Below, in pieces: positions 43,433-55,536 of a stretch of 64,000 nt of DNA (position 1 is its first letter; each line of letters begins with the position of its first letter). The notes below the pieces were generated by a model that ran no database searches, was not told where the DNA came from, and was given only the letters and a program-made list of their open reading frames with translations. This DNA is from Rutidosis leptorrhynchoides (lineage: Eukaryota > Streptophyta > Magnoliopsida > Asterales > Asteraceae), in assembly GCF_046630445.1 (NCBI RefSeq), contig NC_092341.1, positions 293,326,001-293,390,000 on the forward strand, read 5' to 3'. The position numbers were made by a program, and so were the translations under genes.

Positions 43433-44550
43433 TGTAACATCCCGCATTTTTCCGTTAAATTATTTTAACGCCTATCTTTTTATTTTAATAATATCCTCAG
43501 TATCTTGATTCGTATCCTCCATTAGCTAACATTCTTAAAATATTTTCGTTATTGGATTATAACATCTCTCGTACTCTCGTGTAATTCAAAATAATTCGTT
43601 TGGTTAATTCACGCACCCGCACCCGAACTAGAGGGACTAAACTTGCAAAGAGGCCAAAGATTTGACTAGGTCAACTAGTCAAACCTTCAACCTCCTCCTC
43701 TCATTTTCTCTCTTTCTCTCTTTTCATACTTCCATTTTCCTCTCAAGAACTCAAACAAGATTCATCATCTAATTTCGGATTTGGAGGCTAACATCAAAAC
43801 AAATTACATATTTGGAATCCTCTCTTCATCCTCTTCGACTTGATACCAATTTCATCTCATTTGGGTAACTTTCTAAAATCACTAGATTTTGTGTTCTTGA
43901 TGTTTTTTGAATTATAAAAGTGTTAATTAGTGTCTATGGCTCGTGTATAACATGAATATATGTTTTATTTGTTCGATTTGTTGTTTTGAGTAACTAGTTT
44001 GAACACTTGAAAATGGGTTTGCTTAATCTTTGATTTTGGAAGATTAGATGTTGTTAAATTGTTAAAGTTCATGTTTTAATTGTGTTACTAGTATCACTAG
44101 CTTCATTTTGTTGTGTAGGTTGATTTGTAAGACTTCAAATACACGATTAGTGATTTTGTGAATTTTGATTAGGGTTTGATGAACTTGAAATGAACTTTTG
44201 ATACTTTGAATGCCATGAAATGTTGTTAGTAAGTGTTTAGTTGTATTGCATGAGTAATTACCTTCGAAACGACATATCACATGTGTGGATCGGATTCCCA
44301 AATCATGTAATGCATTTCAAGAACTTGAAGCTTTGAAAATGGACCTTGAATGACCACTTGGCGAGAAATCGGTTATTGTAAATGATGTTTTCGCTTGATG
44401 AAATGTGTTTAGTTGCTTTCCTTGTCAAAATACCTTTCCGATGATATAAGATACATGTTTTGGTTGTTTGCGGGTCATAAATGGTGATTGTTTGAAGTTA
44501 GGTTCGTGCATTAAACTTGAAAACTGCCAGAATTCTCTGCACAGGTAATG

Positions 44551-44582
44551 GCGCGGCGCGCCATATACCCGCGCGGCGCGCC
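44551..44582. promoter_or_regulatory. Paired CpG-rich boxes in the G LTR
   Basis: GCGCGGCGCGCC at 44551-44562 and again at 44571-44582, exactly 20 bp apart. In the other LTR (57929-57959) one C is lost between the boxes, giving 19 bp. Confidence 0.5.
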
Positions 44583-44722
44583 AAAGTGGGCTGTCCAACT
44601 TTGTCAATTTTTGAAAAATGTTTGCTATGCTACGCACTTCCGATTCACATGTAACTTGTTCTAACATGCTCATATATGATTAAAAACCTCAGAAAAATAG
44701 TTCGGGACCCGACCCGAACGTG

Positions 44723-44770
44723 TTGACTTTTTCGTTGACTTTGACCGACCAAAGTTTGACTTTTTGTCAA
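44723..44770. promoter_or_regulatory. W-box-like cluster in the G LTR
   Basis: TTGAC cores at 44723, 44735, 44741 and 44756, and GTCAA at 44766, including the tandem TTGACTTTGACC. An inverted repeat TTCGGG...CCCGAA (44701-44717) stands just before it. Same cassette as in A and I. Confidence 0.45.
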
Positions 44771-45802
44771 ACTTAAACAAATGATTATGCAATCTTTCTA
44801 ACATGATTCTTTACTTGTATCTTGCATGAAACTTGACAATTTGATTCACATGCTTTATAATCGAGTCGTAGCGAGCCATAGGACTAATTGAACATCTTTG
44901 ACCTATCATGTTTATCGTTTTTGATACAACCTATATGTTTAGGTTAAGACTAGCTTTGTCTTTGCACGCGTTTACTTGTTGAAGTACTTTATTACTCTTG
45001 CACTCAAGGTGAGATCATAGTCCCACTTTTTACTCTTTGAACTTACTTTTGGGATGAGAAAACATAAACGCTTCTTTTAACTAAGTGAACACAAGTACAT
45101 GAAAACATTCTACATACGAGTTTAGAACGAAATCCTCAATTCGATTATCATTAGTTATACTTGCAGGGTGTAAGTGTAGGCGTGAACTTATGTTGTATGG
45201 CCATATGGTTTTGACAAACCCTCATCTCGGACGGTTCGCTACCGTCTATGGATGAAATATATTTTCGAGAAACAGTGTTGTTCTAGCACTATTATGATGG
45301 GGTTCAACGGACGGAATGTTAAGCCTTGATAATTGGGTGCTCGTGAATATTAACTTTTAGAATGTACTATTATTTTATCAATGTTGCAAATCTTGTGGTT
45401 CGACTTACTTTAGCTCACTTACTTTTACTCACTTACTTACTTAAACCTATGATTTCACCAACGTTTTCGTTGACAGATTTCTATGTTTTTCTCAGGTCTT
45501 TGAATGATATGTGAAACATGCTTCCGCTCATTATTTTGATACTTGCATTGGATGTCGAGTATATGTGCATACATGGAGCGTCTTTTGACTTTCTTTAAAA
45601 CTGTGTCGCATATGTTTCACTTGTACTTATAACTTGTAACAAAACTTTTGGATGAACAACTCTTGTAAACTTTGAAACAATCTTTATTTTTTGAAAGTAA
45701 TGCGACATATCTTTGGTCAAACATCATGTTAAAGACCTATGACCACGCAACGGGACCTAAGTAGTCGACGCCGTCAATTGACGATTTGTCGGGGTCGCTA
45801 CA

Positions 45803-46227
45803 AGTGGTATCAGAGCTTTGGTTGTAGGGATTTAGAGTTCATTGGTGTCAACCCCGAGTCATAGGGTACATTAGTGAATCTAGACTACAACCGGCATATA
45901 GACTTGAAGTAGGAATTACTTGACTATTTGTGCATTTATACTCGAACGTTTCTACTCATAACTAACTCTCGCTTCATCTAAATCTTTCGTTGTTTAATTT
46001 GATTGACGTGCCACCTTGACTTTATAGAAAAATGTCGAATGCACATATGAATCAGGGTAATATAATTGCCGGGATTATATTACGGTGACTCATATGAACT
46101 TTCCGACATTACGACACAAAGAATTTAAGGCGAGTCAAGGAAAATTTTTCTCTTCATCATTATTCCATATCACGATTAGTATTGTTAAGAATACTAATCA
46201 ACGATATTCTTGTGTCATGAAGGAACA
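45803..46227 (+). other. Element G primer binding site and leader
   Basis: TGGTATCAGAGC at 45805-45816, two bases after the LTR, then a leader without ORF up to the gag ATG. It resembles the A leader in reverse orientation. Confidence 0.88.
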
Positions 46228-47304
46228 ATGGCTCACCAAGATCAACATAATACTCCTCTCGAAACTTTAGAACAAGCTCTTCAACGAATGATAACCACTG
46301 CCGTGGGTGCGGCAGTGGCCGATCACTTTTCCAACAACAACAATCATGGGGCCGGTAATTCAAACGAAGGTTGCTCCTACAAAAACTTCATGAAGTACAA
46401 TCCTCCCACTTTCGATGGAACCAGGGGACCGGTTGCTATCACCCGATGGTTTGATCAAACGGAATCCGTTTTTAGCATAAGCGGTTGTCGAGACCGAGAT
46501 AAGGTCAAATTCTCCACCCTCACTTTAACCGGTGTTGCTCTCTCATGGTGAAACACGCATGTACAATCGGTGGGTATCGATGAAGCCCACACACTCTCTT
46601 GGACCGAATTAAGAGAAAGAATGATCACCGAATACTTCCCGCACGACGAAACTCAAAGGCTCGAACAGGGGCTAAGGAATTTAAAAACAGTCGGGAATGA
46701 CCTTGAAGCTTATAATCAACGGTTTGTCGAACTAGCCTTAAGTTGCCCGAACCTCATGACTCCTGAATCCCTAAGAGTTGAACTTTACATGGAAGGCCTC
46801 CCAAAGAGCATTCACCATGAGGTAGTATCATCCAAACCCTCCAACCTACAAGAGGCTTTAACGATGGCCCGCCAATCTATAAAAACGGTGAATGAAATTG
46901 AAGCGCCGACACCAACGACCGAGGACCAACCGGGTAACAACAAAAGAAAATGGGAAGTCTCTCCATCGAGCAACTACAACAACAACTTCACCAAGAAGTC
47001 TTTCACCTCCGACGGCAAGAAAGGTTACGTCGGGTACCTACCTTATTGTAACAAGTGCCACAAACATCACTTTGGTGAATGTGGCAAGCTAATTTGCTGC
47101 CGATGCCAAGGAAGGGGTCATATGGCCAAACATTGTGGAAGTGCCACCCCCATCACACAAAAGGGACCCAACACACAAAAGTCGGTCACTTGCTACGTAT
47201 ATGGCCAAACGGGTCATTTTAGGAATGAATGCCCAAAGAAGAAAATCAACCCCAACGCACGCGACTTCAACATTAACACCGAGGAAGCCCGAGATGACAA
47301 CTAG
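46228..47304 (+). pseudogene. Element G gag with one nonsense codon
   Basis: Starts at ATG 46228 (MAHQDQHNTPLETLEQALQR). The capsid core matches that of A: YKNFMKYNPPTFDGTRGPV, TRWFDQTESVFSISGC. TGA at 46549-46551 replaces the Trp of ALSWW, then the frame runs on (LRERMITEYFPHDETQRLEQ). The first zinc knuckle, CCRCQGRGHMAKHC, is intact. The second reads [14 protein letters not shown] and has lost its second Cys. The frame ends at TAG 47302-47304 just where A continues into protease. It could give a short capsid protein only by readthrough. Confidence 0.9.
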
Positions 47305-48543
47305 TCACGGGTATGTTTCTTCTCGAAATTCTCATGTTTCATGTTTATTCGATTCGAATGTCGATAAATGTTTTGTATCCAAGGCTAGGAGCCTACTCTT
47401 TGCACTCCACCATATTCCCTAGGTACTACTTACGCCATTTAAGTGACCGACGAAAAATTTTTGTGTATCGATAAATTTTATCGGAGGATGTACGTTAAAC
47501 TTATTGGGTGGATAATTTAAATTTTGACTTGACACCTATAGAACTAAGGAGCTCAAAACCTATTAGTTAAGGAGAAATGTTTCCCTGCAATTATGTATAG
47601 ATTATTGCGAACTAAGTAATTTCTGGTTAAGAACCGATATCCTTTTCCCCGTATCAACAACCTCTTGAACCGTTACAAGGATCTCGCGTGTATTCCAAAA
47701 TCGACCTTTATTCTGATTATCATCAATTGAGGTTTAAGGGAGACGATGTCTCACAAATCACTTTCCGAACTCGCTACAATAGTTATAAATTTCTTTTAGT
47801 GCCGTTCAGTTTATCTAAGGCTCCGTCTGTATTCATAGACCTCCGGCACCGCGTATGCAAACTTATCTAAGACAAAAATCGTTACCGTACTTATAATTGA
47901 TGTTCTAAACCTATTCAAACGAAGAAGAAAACGAACAACGTCTCCGACTTACGCTCGAACACTAGAGAAAAGAGCAACTCTATACCAAATTCTCCAAGTG
48001 AGAATTTTGATTAAACGAATTTCAATTTTTAGACCATGTTGTTAGTGGTCAAAGTATCTCAATACATCTCGCAATCGGAACCACACGTAATCGGGAAACC
48101 CTCAAGACTCAGACTTGTATTCGTAAAATCTTAGATCTCGTCGGTTAAATTCATTTCCGAATTTTCTCGTGTTGCACGACCTTTAAACTCGTTAACTCAC
48201 TGAGGGAAAAATTTAAACCTCTCCGTGTCCGAACTTTGAACATGATCTTTCACACAAACCTTACTAGCTAAATTCGTTTAGCACACTGGAACTCAAATAT
48301 GGAAATATTTCTACTTGAACGCCTGAAAGACATACTCTCTCGACTCGAAATCAAGGAAACAGAAATTCGTTAATTTGCTCAAAAATTTTGAATACTTAAT
48401 CATGGACCCGATCAACCTTCTCATCAACACATGCCACATTACATAGCTCTGTTATTTCACCATTTTCCGCCTGATATTACTGGAACTTAAGATAACACCC
48501 AATCCAAGGATACTTCACTCTTCTTTGACTTATCATACAACTA
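47305..48543 (+). pseudogene. Element G protease and RT remnant
   Basis: Protease trace near 47330-47410 (SCLFDSNVDKCFVSK, DSG lost). RT trace at 47688-47870: MYSKIDLYSDYHQLRFKGDD and FRTRYNSYKFLLVPFSL, close to the A sequence [18 protein letters not shown]. The distance between these is much shorter than in A, so sequence has been deleted. No catalytic Asp pair is readable. The last five bases, AACTA (48539-48543), are the target duplication of I. Confidence 0.85.
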
Positions 48544-50965
48544 TGTAACGACCCGACCAAAACCGTTATTGACGGCGTCGTTAACTTAGGTCCCGTTGCG
48601 TGGTCGTAGTCCCTATATGAGACTCGTTTGACCAAAATTATGTCGCGTTCATTTGAAAGGTACAAAGTTTAGTTTAACAAACGGATCGACAATAAGTTTA
48701 AGTTTACAAAGTTATAAAGTTTGAATGAAATAACTTGCGACATAATTAGTTTGAAACCACAGTTGCTATAAATAGCGTAAGTAAGTAGACAAAAGTTTGA
48801 ATCCAAAAATGTTATCCCTAGCGTATGCATGCATGGTAGACTCCAATCAAGTAATCAAGGAGTGCGGAAGCATGTATCAAGTAGCCATGTATAAACCTGA
48901 GAAAACATAGGAGAATCTGTCAACGCAAAAACGTTGGTGAAATCATAGGTTTAAGTAAGTGAGTAAAAGTAAAGTAAGTCGAACCACAAGATTTGCAAAG
49001 TTGAAGTAATAGTAGTACATTCTAAAAGTTAATATTCACGAGCACCCAATTATCAAAGCTTAACGTTCCGTCCGTTGAATACCCCATCAATTAGTGCTAG
49101 AACAACACTGTTCCCGAAAATATATTTCATTCGTAAACGGTAGCGAACCGTTTGAATGAGGGTTTGTCAAACCCATATGGCCATATAACATAAGTTCTCG
49201 CTTACACCATCTGATGTAACTAATGATAATCGGATTGAGGATTTTCGTTCTAAACTCGTATGTAGAATGTTTGTTTTCCCGTTCTTGTGTTCACTTAGTT
49301 CAAAAGAATCGTTTATGTTTTCTCATCCCAAAAGTAAGTTCAAAAGAGTAAAAAGTGGGACTATGATCTCACCTCGAGTGCACGAGTATAAATGTACTTC
49401 ACAAAGTAAACGTGTGCATGAAAGTTGCTTAGCCTTGACCTAAACAAATAAGTTGTATCAATTAACCGGTTACGACACAAGGTCGGGTGAAATGTGTTCA
49501 ATTAGTCCTATGGCTCGTTACGACTCGAATAGTATAGCATGTGAATCACGTTGTCAAGTTTCATGCAAGAATCCAGTATAAAAGCATGTTAGAACGATTG
49601 TATAAAAGTTTGGTTAAGTTTGACTAAAAGTCAAACTTGGTCAAAGTCAACGAAAAAGTCAACACGTTCGGGTCGGGTCCCGAACTATTTTTCTAATCTT
49701 AGAAATCATATATGAGCATGTTGGCCAAGTTACATGTTAATCGGAGGTGCGTAGCATAGCAAACATTTTTCGAAATTTGACAAAGTAGGTCAGAATCTGA
49801 CCACGGCATATGCCGCGCCGCGACAAAGCTGGCCGCGCCGCGGCATTACACGCGAGCTGATACCTGGCCAGTTTCAGTTTTCTAAGTCTCAACCCAAAAC
49901 CTTTTTATGCATAAAACACAAACCGCAAACACTTAGAACTCGCATCTTATATCGTTGGAAAGCTCTTTTGACAAGGAATACAATTAACTACCTTTCACAA
50001 GCAAAAACATCAATTACAATAACCGAAAACTCGTCAATTGATCAAGAAAGGTTAATTTTCAAAGTTTCAAGTTCGTAAAACGTATTTTATGATTCGGGAA
50101 TCCAATTTACACATACGATATGCCGTTTTGAAGGTAATGAAGCATACATTACAACTAAACACTTACTAATAACATTTCATGGCATTCGAAACATCAAAAG
50201 CTCGTTTTAAGTCTATCAAACTCTAACCAAAATCCGCAAAAATCAATATTCATGTTTTTGAAGTTTCCTTAATCAACCTACGCATCAAAACGAAGCTAGT
50301 GATACTAGTAACACAATTAAAACATGCACTTTAACAATCTAACAACATTAACTCATCCAAAATCAAGGATTAAGCTAACCCATTTCAAATGTTCAAACTA
50401 GTTACTCAAAACAACGAATCGAGCAAACAAAACATATATTCATGTTATACACGAGCCATAGACACTAACTAACACAATTTCAAGTCAAAAACACGAATTT
50501 AAAGAAATCTAGAGTTTTAGAAATGTTACCCAAACGAGATGAAGTTTGTATCAAAATGTAGAGGATGAAGAGAGGATCACGAAAATGTAATCGGATTTGT
50601 TGTGAGCTTCCAAGATTGAATTTAGATGATGAATGATTGAATTGGGTGTTTGTGTGTGTGTTCTTGATAGAGAGAAAGAGAGAGAGGTGGAGGTGATTGA
50701 ATGGAGGAGGGTGAAGGTTGACTAGTTGACCTAGTCATCTCTTTGCCCTCTTGGCAAGTTTAGTCCCTCAAGTTTCAAAGCGGGTGCGGGAATTAACCAA
50801 ACGAATATTTTTAAAACGCTCGAGTAAACGGGTGATGTCAAAATTAAATAGCGGGAATATAATGAACGTTACTCACGGAAACTATTAATTTAAATACGAA
50901 AGATTATGTTTTAAAAAAAAGACGGTGTTAAAATTAAATTTAACGGAAAAACGCGGGATGTTACA
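48544..50965 (-). repeat. Element I 3' LTR, 2422 bp
   Basis: TGTAACGACCCGACC...CGCGGGATGTTACA on the plus strand. Same length as the other copy and no difference found by reading. Contains paired CpG boxes CCGCGCCGCG at 49813-49822 and 49833-49842 (20 bp apart) and the W-box-like cluster at about 49620-49664. Confidence 0.95.
49813..49842. promoter_or_regulatory. Paired CpG-rich boxes in the I LTR
   Basis: Two CCGCGCCGCG boxes exactly 20 bp apart; repeated in the other LTR at 54384-54413. Confidence 0.5.
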
Positions 50966-53114
50966 TTATCCACAACTCAAAAGAAATTTCGTCCCGAAAT
51001 TTAGTTGGAAGTAGTAGTCGTTGCTTCCTCCTCGAGATTTTGTGTTGCCAATTCTACGAATGAGGGAGAAGTACGTTCTAGGGTATTTCAACGAATTTTG
51101 ACTGTCGGGATCATATGTTGTTTTAAGGTTTGGCTTCACGATTTATGGTTTCAACCGGTCCTCCTAGGAAGTGAGGGTTATCGTCGATAGTGAGTTCATC
51201 AAAGGAGATAACAAGTTCTCGTTTCGCAAAACACGTCTTTGAGTTGATACATCGAATGTAGGATAAACGGAGACCCAAAATGAGTCGGAAAAGTCTAAAC
51301 GGCTAGCGACGGGTCCAAAACACCCCAAGAATTTAAAGGATCAAAATATCGCGGATTTAGCTTCCTACGTTTCCCGAAACGGATTGCACCTTTCCAAGGT
51401 GCGACTCTTAACGTGACGCGGTTTCCCACGTGGAATTTGAAATGTTTACGTCTAACATCGGCGTAGCTCTTGGTGATTACGAGTCGCGTAGGGTTTTACC
51501 CGAATATGAATAAATTTTCTCGGTTGCTCATGAATAACCTCGGCCCCGGTGAATTGGTCATCGTTTACTTGGTTCGACAAAGGAGAATGACGTTTCCGGT
51601 CACATGTGGTTTCAAAAGGAGTGACATTAAAACTCGAATGAAAATCATTGTAGTACGAGGATTCGGTTAAAGGAAAATACTTTTCTCAAGTAAATTTGAA
51701 GTTGGTAATACAACTTGTATTATGGTTTCCAAGGTTTAATCGCATGTTTGTTCGGTCCGTCGGGTTGTGGATGGTACGCGGTACTCATGTCTGAATGCGG
51801 TCCCGAGGCTTTTTGTAAGGTACTCCAAAATCTAGAAATGAAACGAGGATCTCGATCCGAAACGGGGTATATTTCCCTAAGACATATTGAACAAGTTTGC
51901 TAGGAATTGAAAACGTTAGCTAGGACAAGTTTCTCAAGAATATTCGCGTCGCGGAAGATTTATCGGTTTCCAAAAATGTTCATCGGGACTATTCACCCTC
52001 GAGGCGAATACTAGTATAACGTGGAGAGTCTCTCTCTCCATTGAGAGTTTAGAATAAAAGATTTCCTGAACCGGAATTTTGAGGGTGATGCAAGAGAAGT
52101 TTCCGCCCCGATGTAAGCATAACGAGTGAATTGTAGTTAATCAATAAGATTGTGCGAGGACGAGATAGTATACACGTGTAACATACGGTTGAAGTCGAAA
52201 GGAATCGGTAATTCATTCGGAAGCATAAGTATAGTTCGATAAAAGTCGAAGGGGTGTCCCCGGTATGGTTGTTATCAATTTTTCTCGGGGTTTTCGGATG
52301 TCCAAACATGAAAGGATGAAGTCATGTACATGGCACATGGTGGTGTTTAGGTTGATCGAGTCTAACCACCATCACGCGTCACTAGAACTTTGGTATGTCT
52401 TACCGTAATATAACCACGTTGATCGAGTGTCGTTATATTACGCCAAATCATACTTCCATTCCCACATCACTCCATGAGTTCAAGTTCGTGTCATCGTGAA
52501 AATCTAAAATGAACAAAATGTAACGACGTCTCAAACATGATTCGTATTGAATCGAAAGAATTAGTGCAACTCTAAAGATGCGTTCCCCGAGGGAAGTGTA
52601 TAAGTGATTGTTCACGTCAATGCGGTTCGAATCAGACAATAAAGTAGTTAGGTATGAAAAGAGTAACGAGTCATGATAGCGAGTAGTACGCAACCGTAGC
52701 GATAAATAGTGATGACGATACTCACCTAGAGTAATGACAGTGACTTTACAATACTCATGGATAGTAAGCTAAGACGGGGTGGATAACAACCAAAGAATTT
52801 GAGTTCCCGAGCTAGAGTAGCTAACGAAGTCGCGGTCATCCGTACGCGTATGAATCTTGAATTCACGTGTTTTACCAAAAATTGGCGGAATACGAGTTCG
52901 TATGATGAAGGTTGGGTACCATTAAAAAGTTTGCCTAAGAATGATTCAAGTATAATGCACAAGTAGTCAAGTAAGTGCTATCTATAGCAATGTATGTCAA
53001 AATGCAAATGCTAACTATCCGGTTGTAGTCTAGACTCACTAATGCGTCCTAACGACTCTGTTAGACACACTAATGCACGTCCTAGTTCCCTACAACCAAC
53101 GCTCTGATACCACT
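50966..53114 (-). pseudogene. Element I internal region: pol remnant, leader and primer site
   Basis: On the minus strand: primer site TGGTATCAGAGC at 53112-53101, a leader similar to that of G, then without any gag a decayed integrase region. Traces of the integrase core (counterpart of the A stretch at 2480-2570) lie near 51770-51880 and of the integrase C-terminal part near 51370-51470. A block starting GAGACTCTCCACGTTA (about 52020-52035 in reverse) is shared with G at 55710-55725. Stops are frequent in all frames. A stretch next to the 3' LTR (ACTTCCAACTAAATTTCGGG, reverse of about 50994-51013) also matches the end of the G internal region. Confidence 0.8.
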
Positions 53115-55536
53115 TGTAACGACCCGACCAAAACCGTTATTGACGGCGTCGTTAACTTAGGTCCCGTTGCGTGGTCGTAGTCCCTATATGAGACTCGTTT
53201 GACCAAAATTATGTCGCGTTCATTTGAAAGGTACAAAGTTTAGTTTAACAAACGGATCGACAATAAGTTTAAGTTTACAAAGTTATAAAGTTTGAATGAA
53301 ATAACTTGCGACATAATTAGTTTGAAACCACAGTTGCTATAAATAGCGTAAGTAAGTAGACAAAAGTTTGAATCCAAAAATGTTATCCCTAGCGTATGCA
53401 TGCATGGTAGACTCCAATCAAGTAATCAAGGAGTGCGGAAGCATGTATCAAGTAGCCATGTATAAACCTGAGAAAACATAGGAGAATCTGTCAACGCAAA
53501 AACGTTGGTGAAATCATAGGTTTAAGTAAGTGAGTAAAAGTAAAGTAAGTCGAACCACAAGATTTGCAAAGTTGAAGTAATAGTAGTACATTCTAAAAGT
53601 TAATATTCACGAGCACCCAATTATCAAAGCTTAACGTTCCGTCCGTTGAATACCCCATCAATTAGTGCTAGAACAACACTGTTCCCGAAAATATATTTCA
53701 TTCGTAAACGGTAGCGAACCGTTTGAATGAGGGTTTGTCAAACCCATATGGCCATATAACATAAGTTCTCGCTTACACCATCTGATGTAACTAATGATAA
53801 TCGGATTGAGGATTTTCGTTCTAAACTCGTATGTAGAATGTTTGTTTTCCCGTTCTTGTGTTCACTTAGTTCAAAAGAATCGTTTATGTTTTCTCATCCC
53901 AAAAGTAAGTTCAAAAGAGTAAAAAGTGGGACTATGATCTCACCTCGAGTGCACGAGTATAAATGTACTTCACAAAGTAAACGTGTGCATGAAAGTTGCT
54001 TAGCCTTGACCTAAACAAATAAGTTGTATCAATTAACCGGTTACGACACAAGGTCGGGTGAAATGTGTTCAATTAGTCCTATGGCTCGTTACGACTCGAA
54101 TAGTATAGCATGTGAATCACGTTGTCAAGTTTCATGCAAGAATCCAGTATAAAAGCATGTTAGAACGATTGTATAAAAGTTTGGTTAAGTTTGACTAAAA
54201 GTCAAACTTGGTCAAAGTCAACGAAAAAGTCAACACGTTCGGGTCGGGTCCCGAACTATTTTTCTAATCTTAGAAATCATATATGAGCATGTTGGCCAAG
54301 TTACATGTTAATCGGAGGTGCGTAGCATAGCAAACATTTTTCGAAATTTGACAAAGTAGGTCAGAATCTGACCACGGCATATGCCGCGCCGCGACAAAGC
54401 TGGCCGCGCCGCGGCATTACACGCGAGCTGATACCTGGCCAGTTTCAGTTTTCTAAGTCTCAACCCAAAACCTTTTTATGCATAAAACACAAACCGCAAA
54501 CACTTAGAACTCGCATCTTATATCGTTGGAAAGCTCTTTTGACAAGGAATACAATTAACTACCTTTCACAAGCAAAAACATCAATTACAATAACCGAAAA
54601 CTCGTCAATTGATCAAGAAAGGTTAATTTTCAAAGTTTCAAGTTCGTAAAACGTATTTTATGATTCGGGAATCCAATTTACACATACGATATGCCGTTTT
54701 GAAGGTAATGAAGCATACATTACAACTAAACACTTACTAATAACATTTCATGGCATTCGAAACATCAAAAGCTCGTTTTAAGTCTATCAAACTCTAACCA
54801 AAATCCGCAAAAATCAATATTCATGTTTTTGAAGTTTCCTTAATCAACCTACGCATCAAAACGAAGCTAGTGATACTAGTAACACAATTAAAACATGCAC
54901 TTTAACAATCTAACAACATTAACTCATCCAAAATCAAGGATTAAGCTAACCCATTTCAAATGTTCAAACTAGTTACTCAAAACAACGAATCGAGCAAACA
55001 AAACATATATTCATGTTATACACGAGCCATAGACACTAACTAACACAATTTCAAGTCAAAAACACGAATTTAAAGAAATCTAGAGTTTTAGAAATGTTAC
55101 CCAAACGAGATGAAGTTTGTATCAAAATGTAGAGGATGAAGAGAGGATCACGAAAATGTAATCGGATTTGTTGTGAGCTTCCAAGATTGAATTTAGATGA
55201 TGAATGATTGAATTGGGTGTTTGTGTGTGTGTTCTTGATAGAGAGAAAGAGAGAGAGGTGGAGGTGATTGAATGGAGGAGGGTGAAGGTTGACTAGTTGA
55301 CCTAGTCATCTCTTTGCCCTCTTGGCAAGTTTAGTCCCTCAAGTTTCAAAGCGGGTGCGGGAATTAACCAAACGAATATTTTTAAAACGCTCGAGTAAAC
55401 GGGTGATGTCAAAATTAAATAGCGGGAATATAATGAACGTTACTCACGGAAACTATTAATTTAAATACGAAAGATTATGTTTTAAAAAAAAGACGGTGTT
55501 AAAATTAAATTTAACGGAAAAACGCGGGATGTTACA
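53115..55536 (-). repeat. Element I 5' LTR, 2422 bp
   Basis: Second LTR, in the same orientation and offset by exactly 4571 bp from the first over its whole length. CpG boxes at 54384-54413. Confidence 0.95.

Larger units (their letters stand above)
43433..45802 (+). repeat. Element G 5' LTR, 2370 bp
   Basis: TGTAACATCCCGC...GGGGTCGCTACA. Contains the CpG box pair (44551-44582), a CATATATGATTAAAAAC stretch (44671-44687) that could include a TATA box, and the W-box-like cluster (44723-44770). Confidence 0.95.
48544..55536 (-). mobile_element. Element I: very young non-autonomous chromodomain-type gypsy derivative
   Basis: 6993 bp, minus strand. Two LTRs of 2422 bp that look identical, flanked by AACTA (48539-48543 and 55537-55541). 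Only 2149 bp lie between the LTRs, with primer site, polypurine tract and a decayed pol remnant; gag is missing. It is inserted in the pol remnant of G. Confidence 0.95.
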
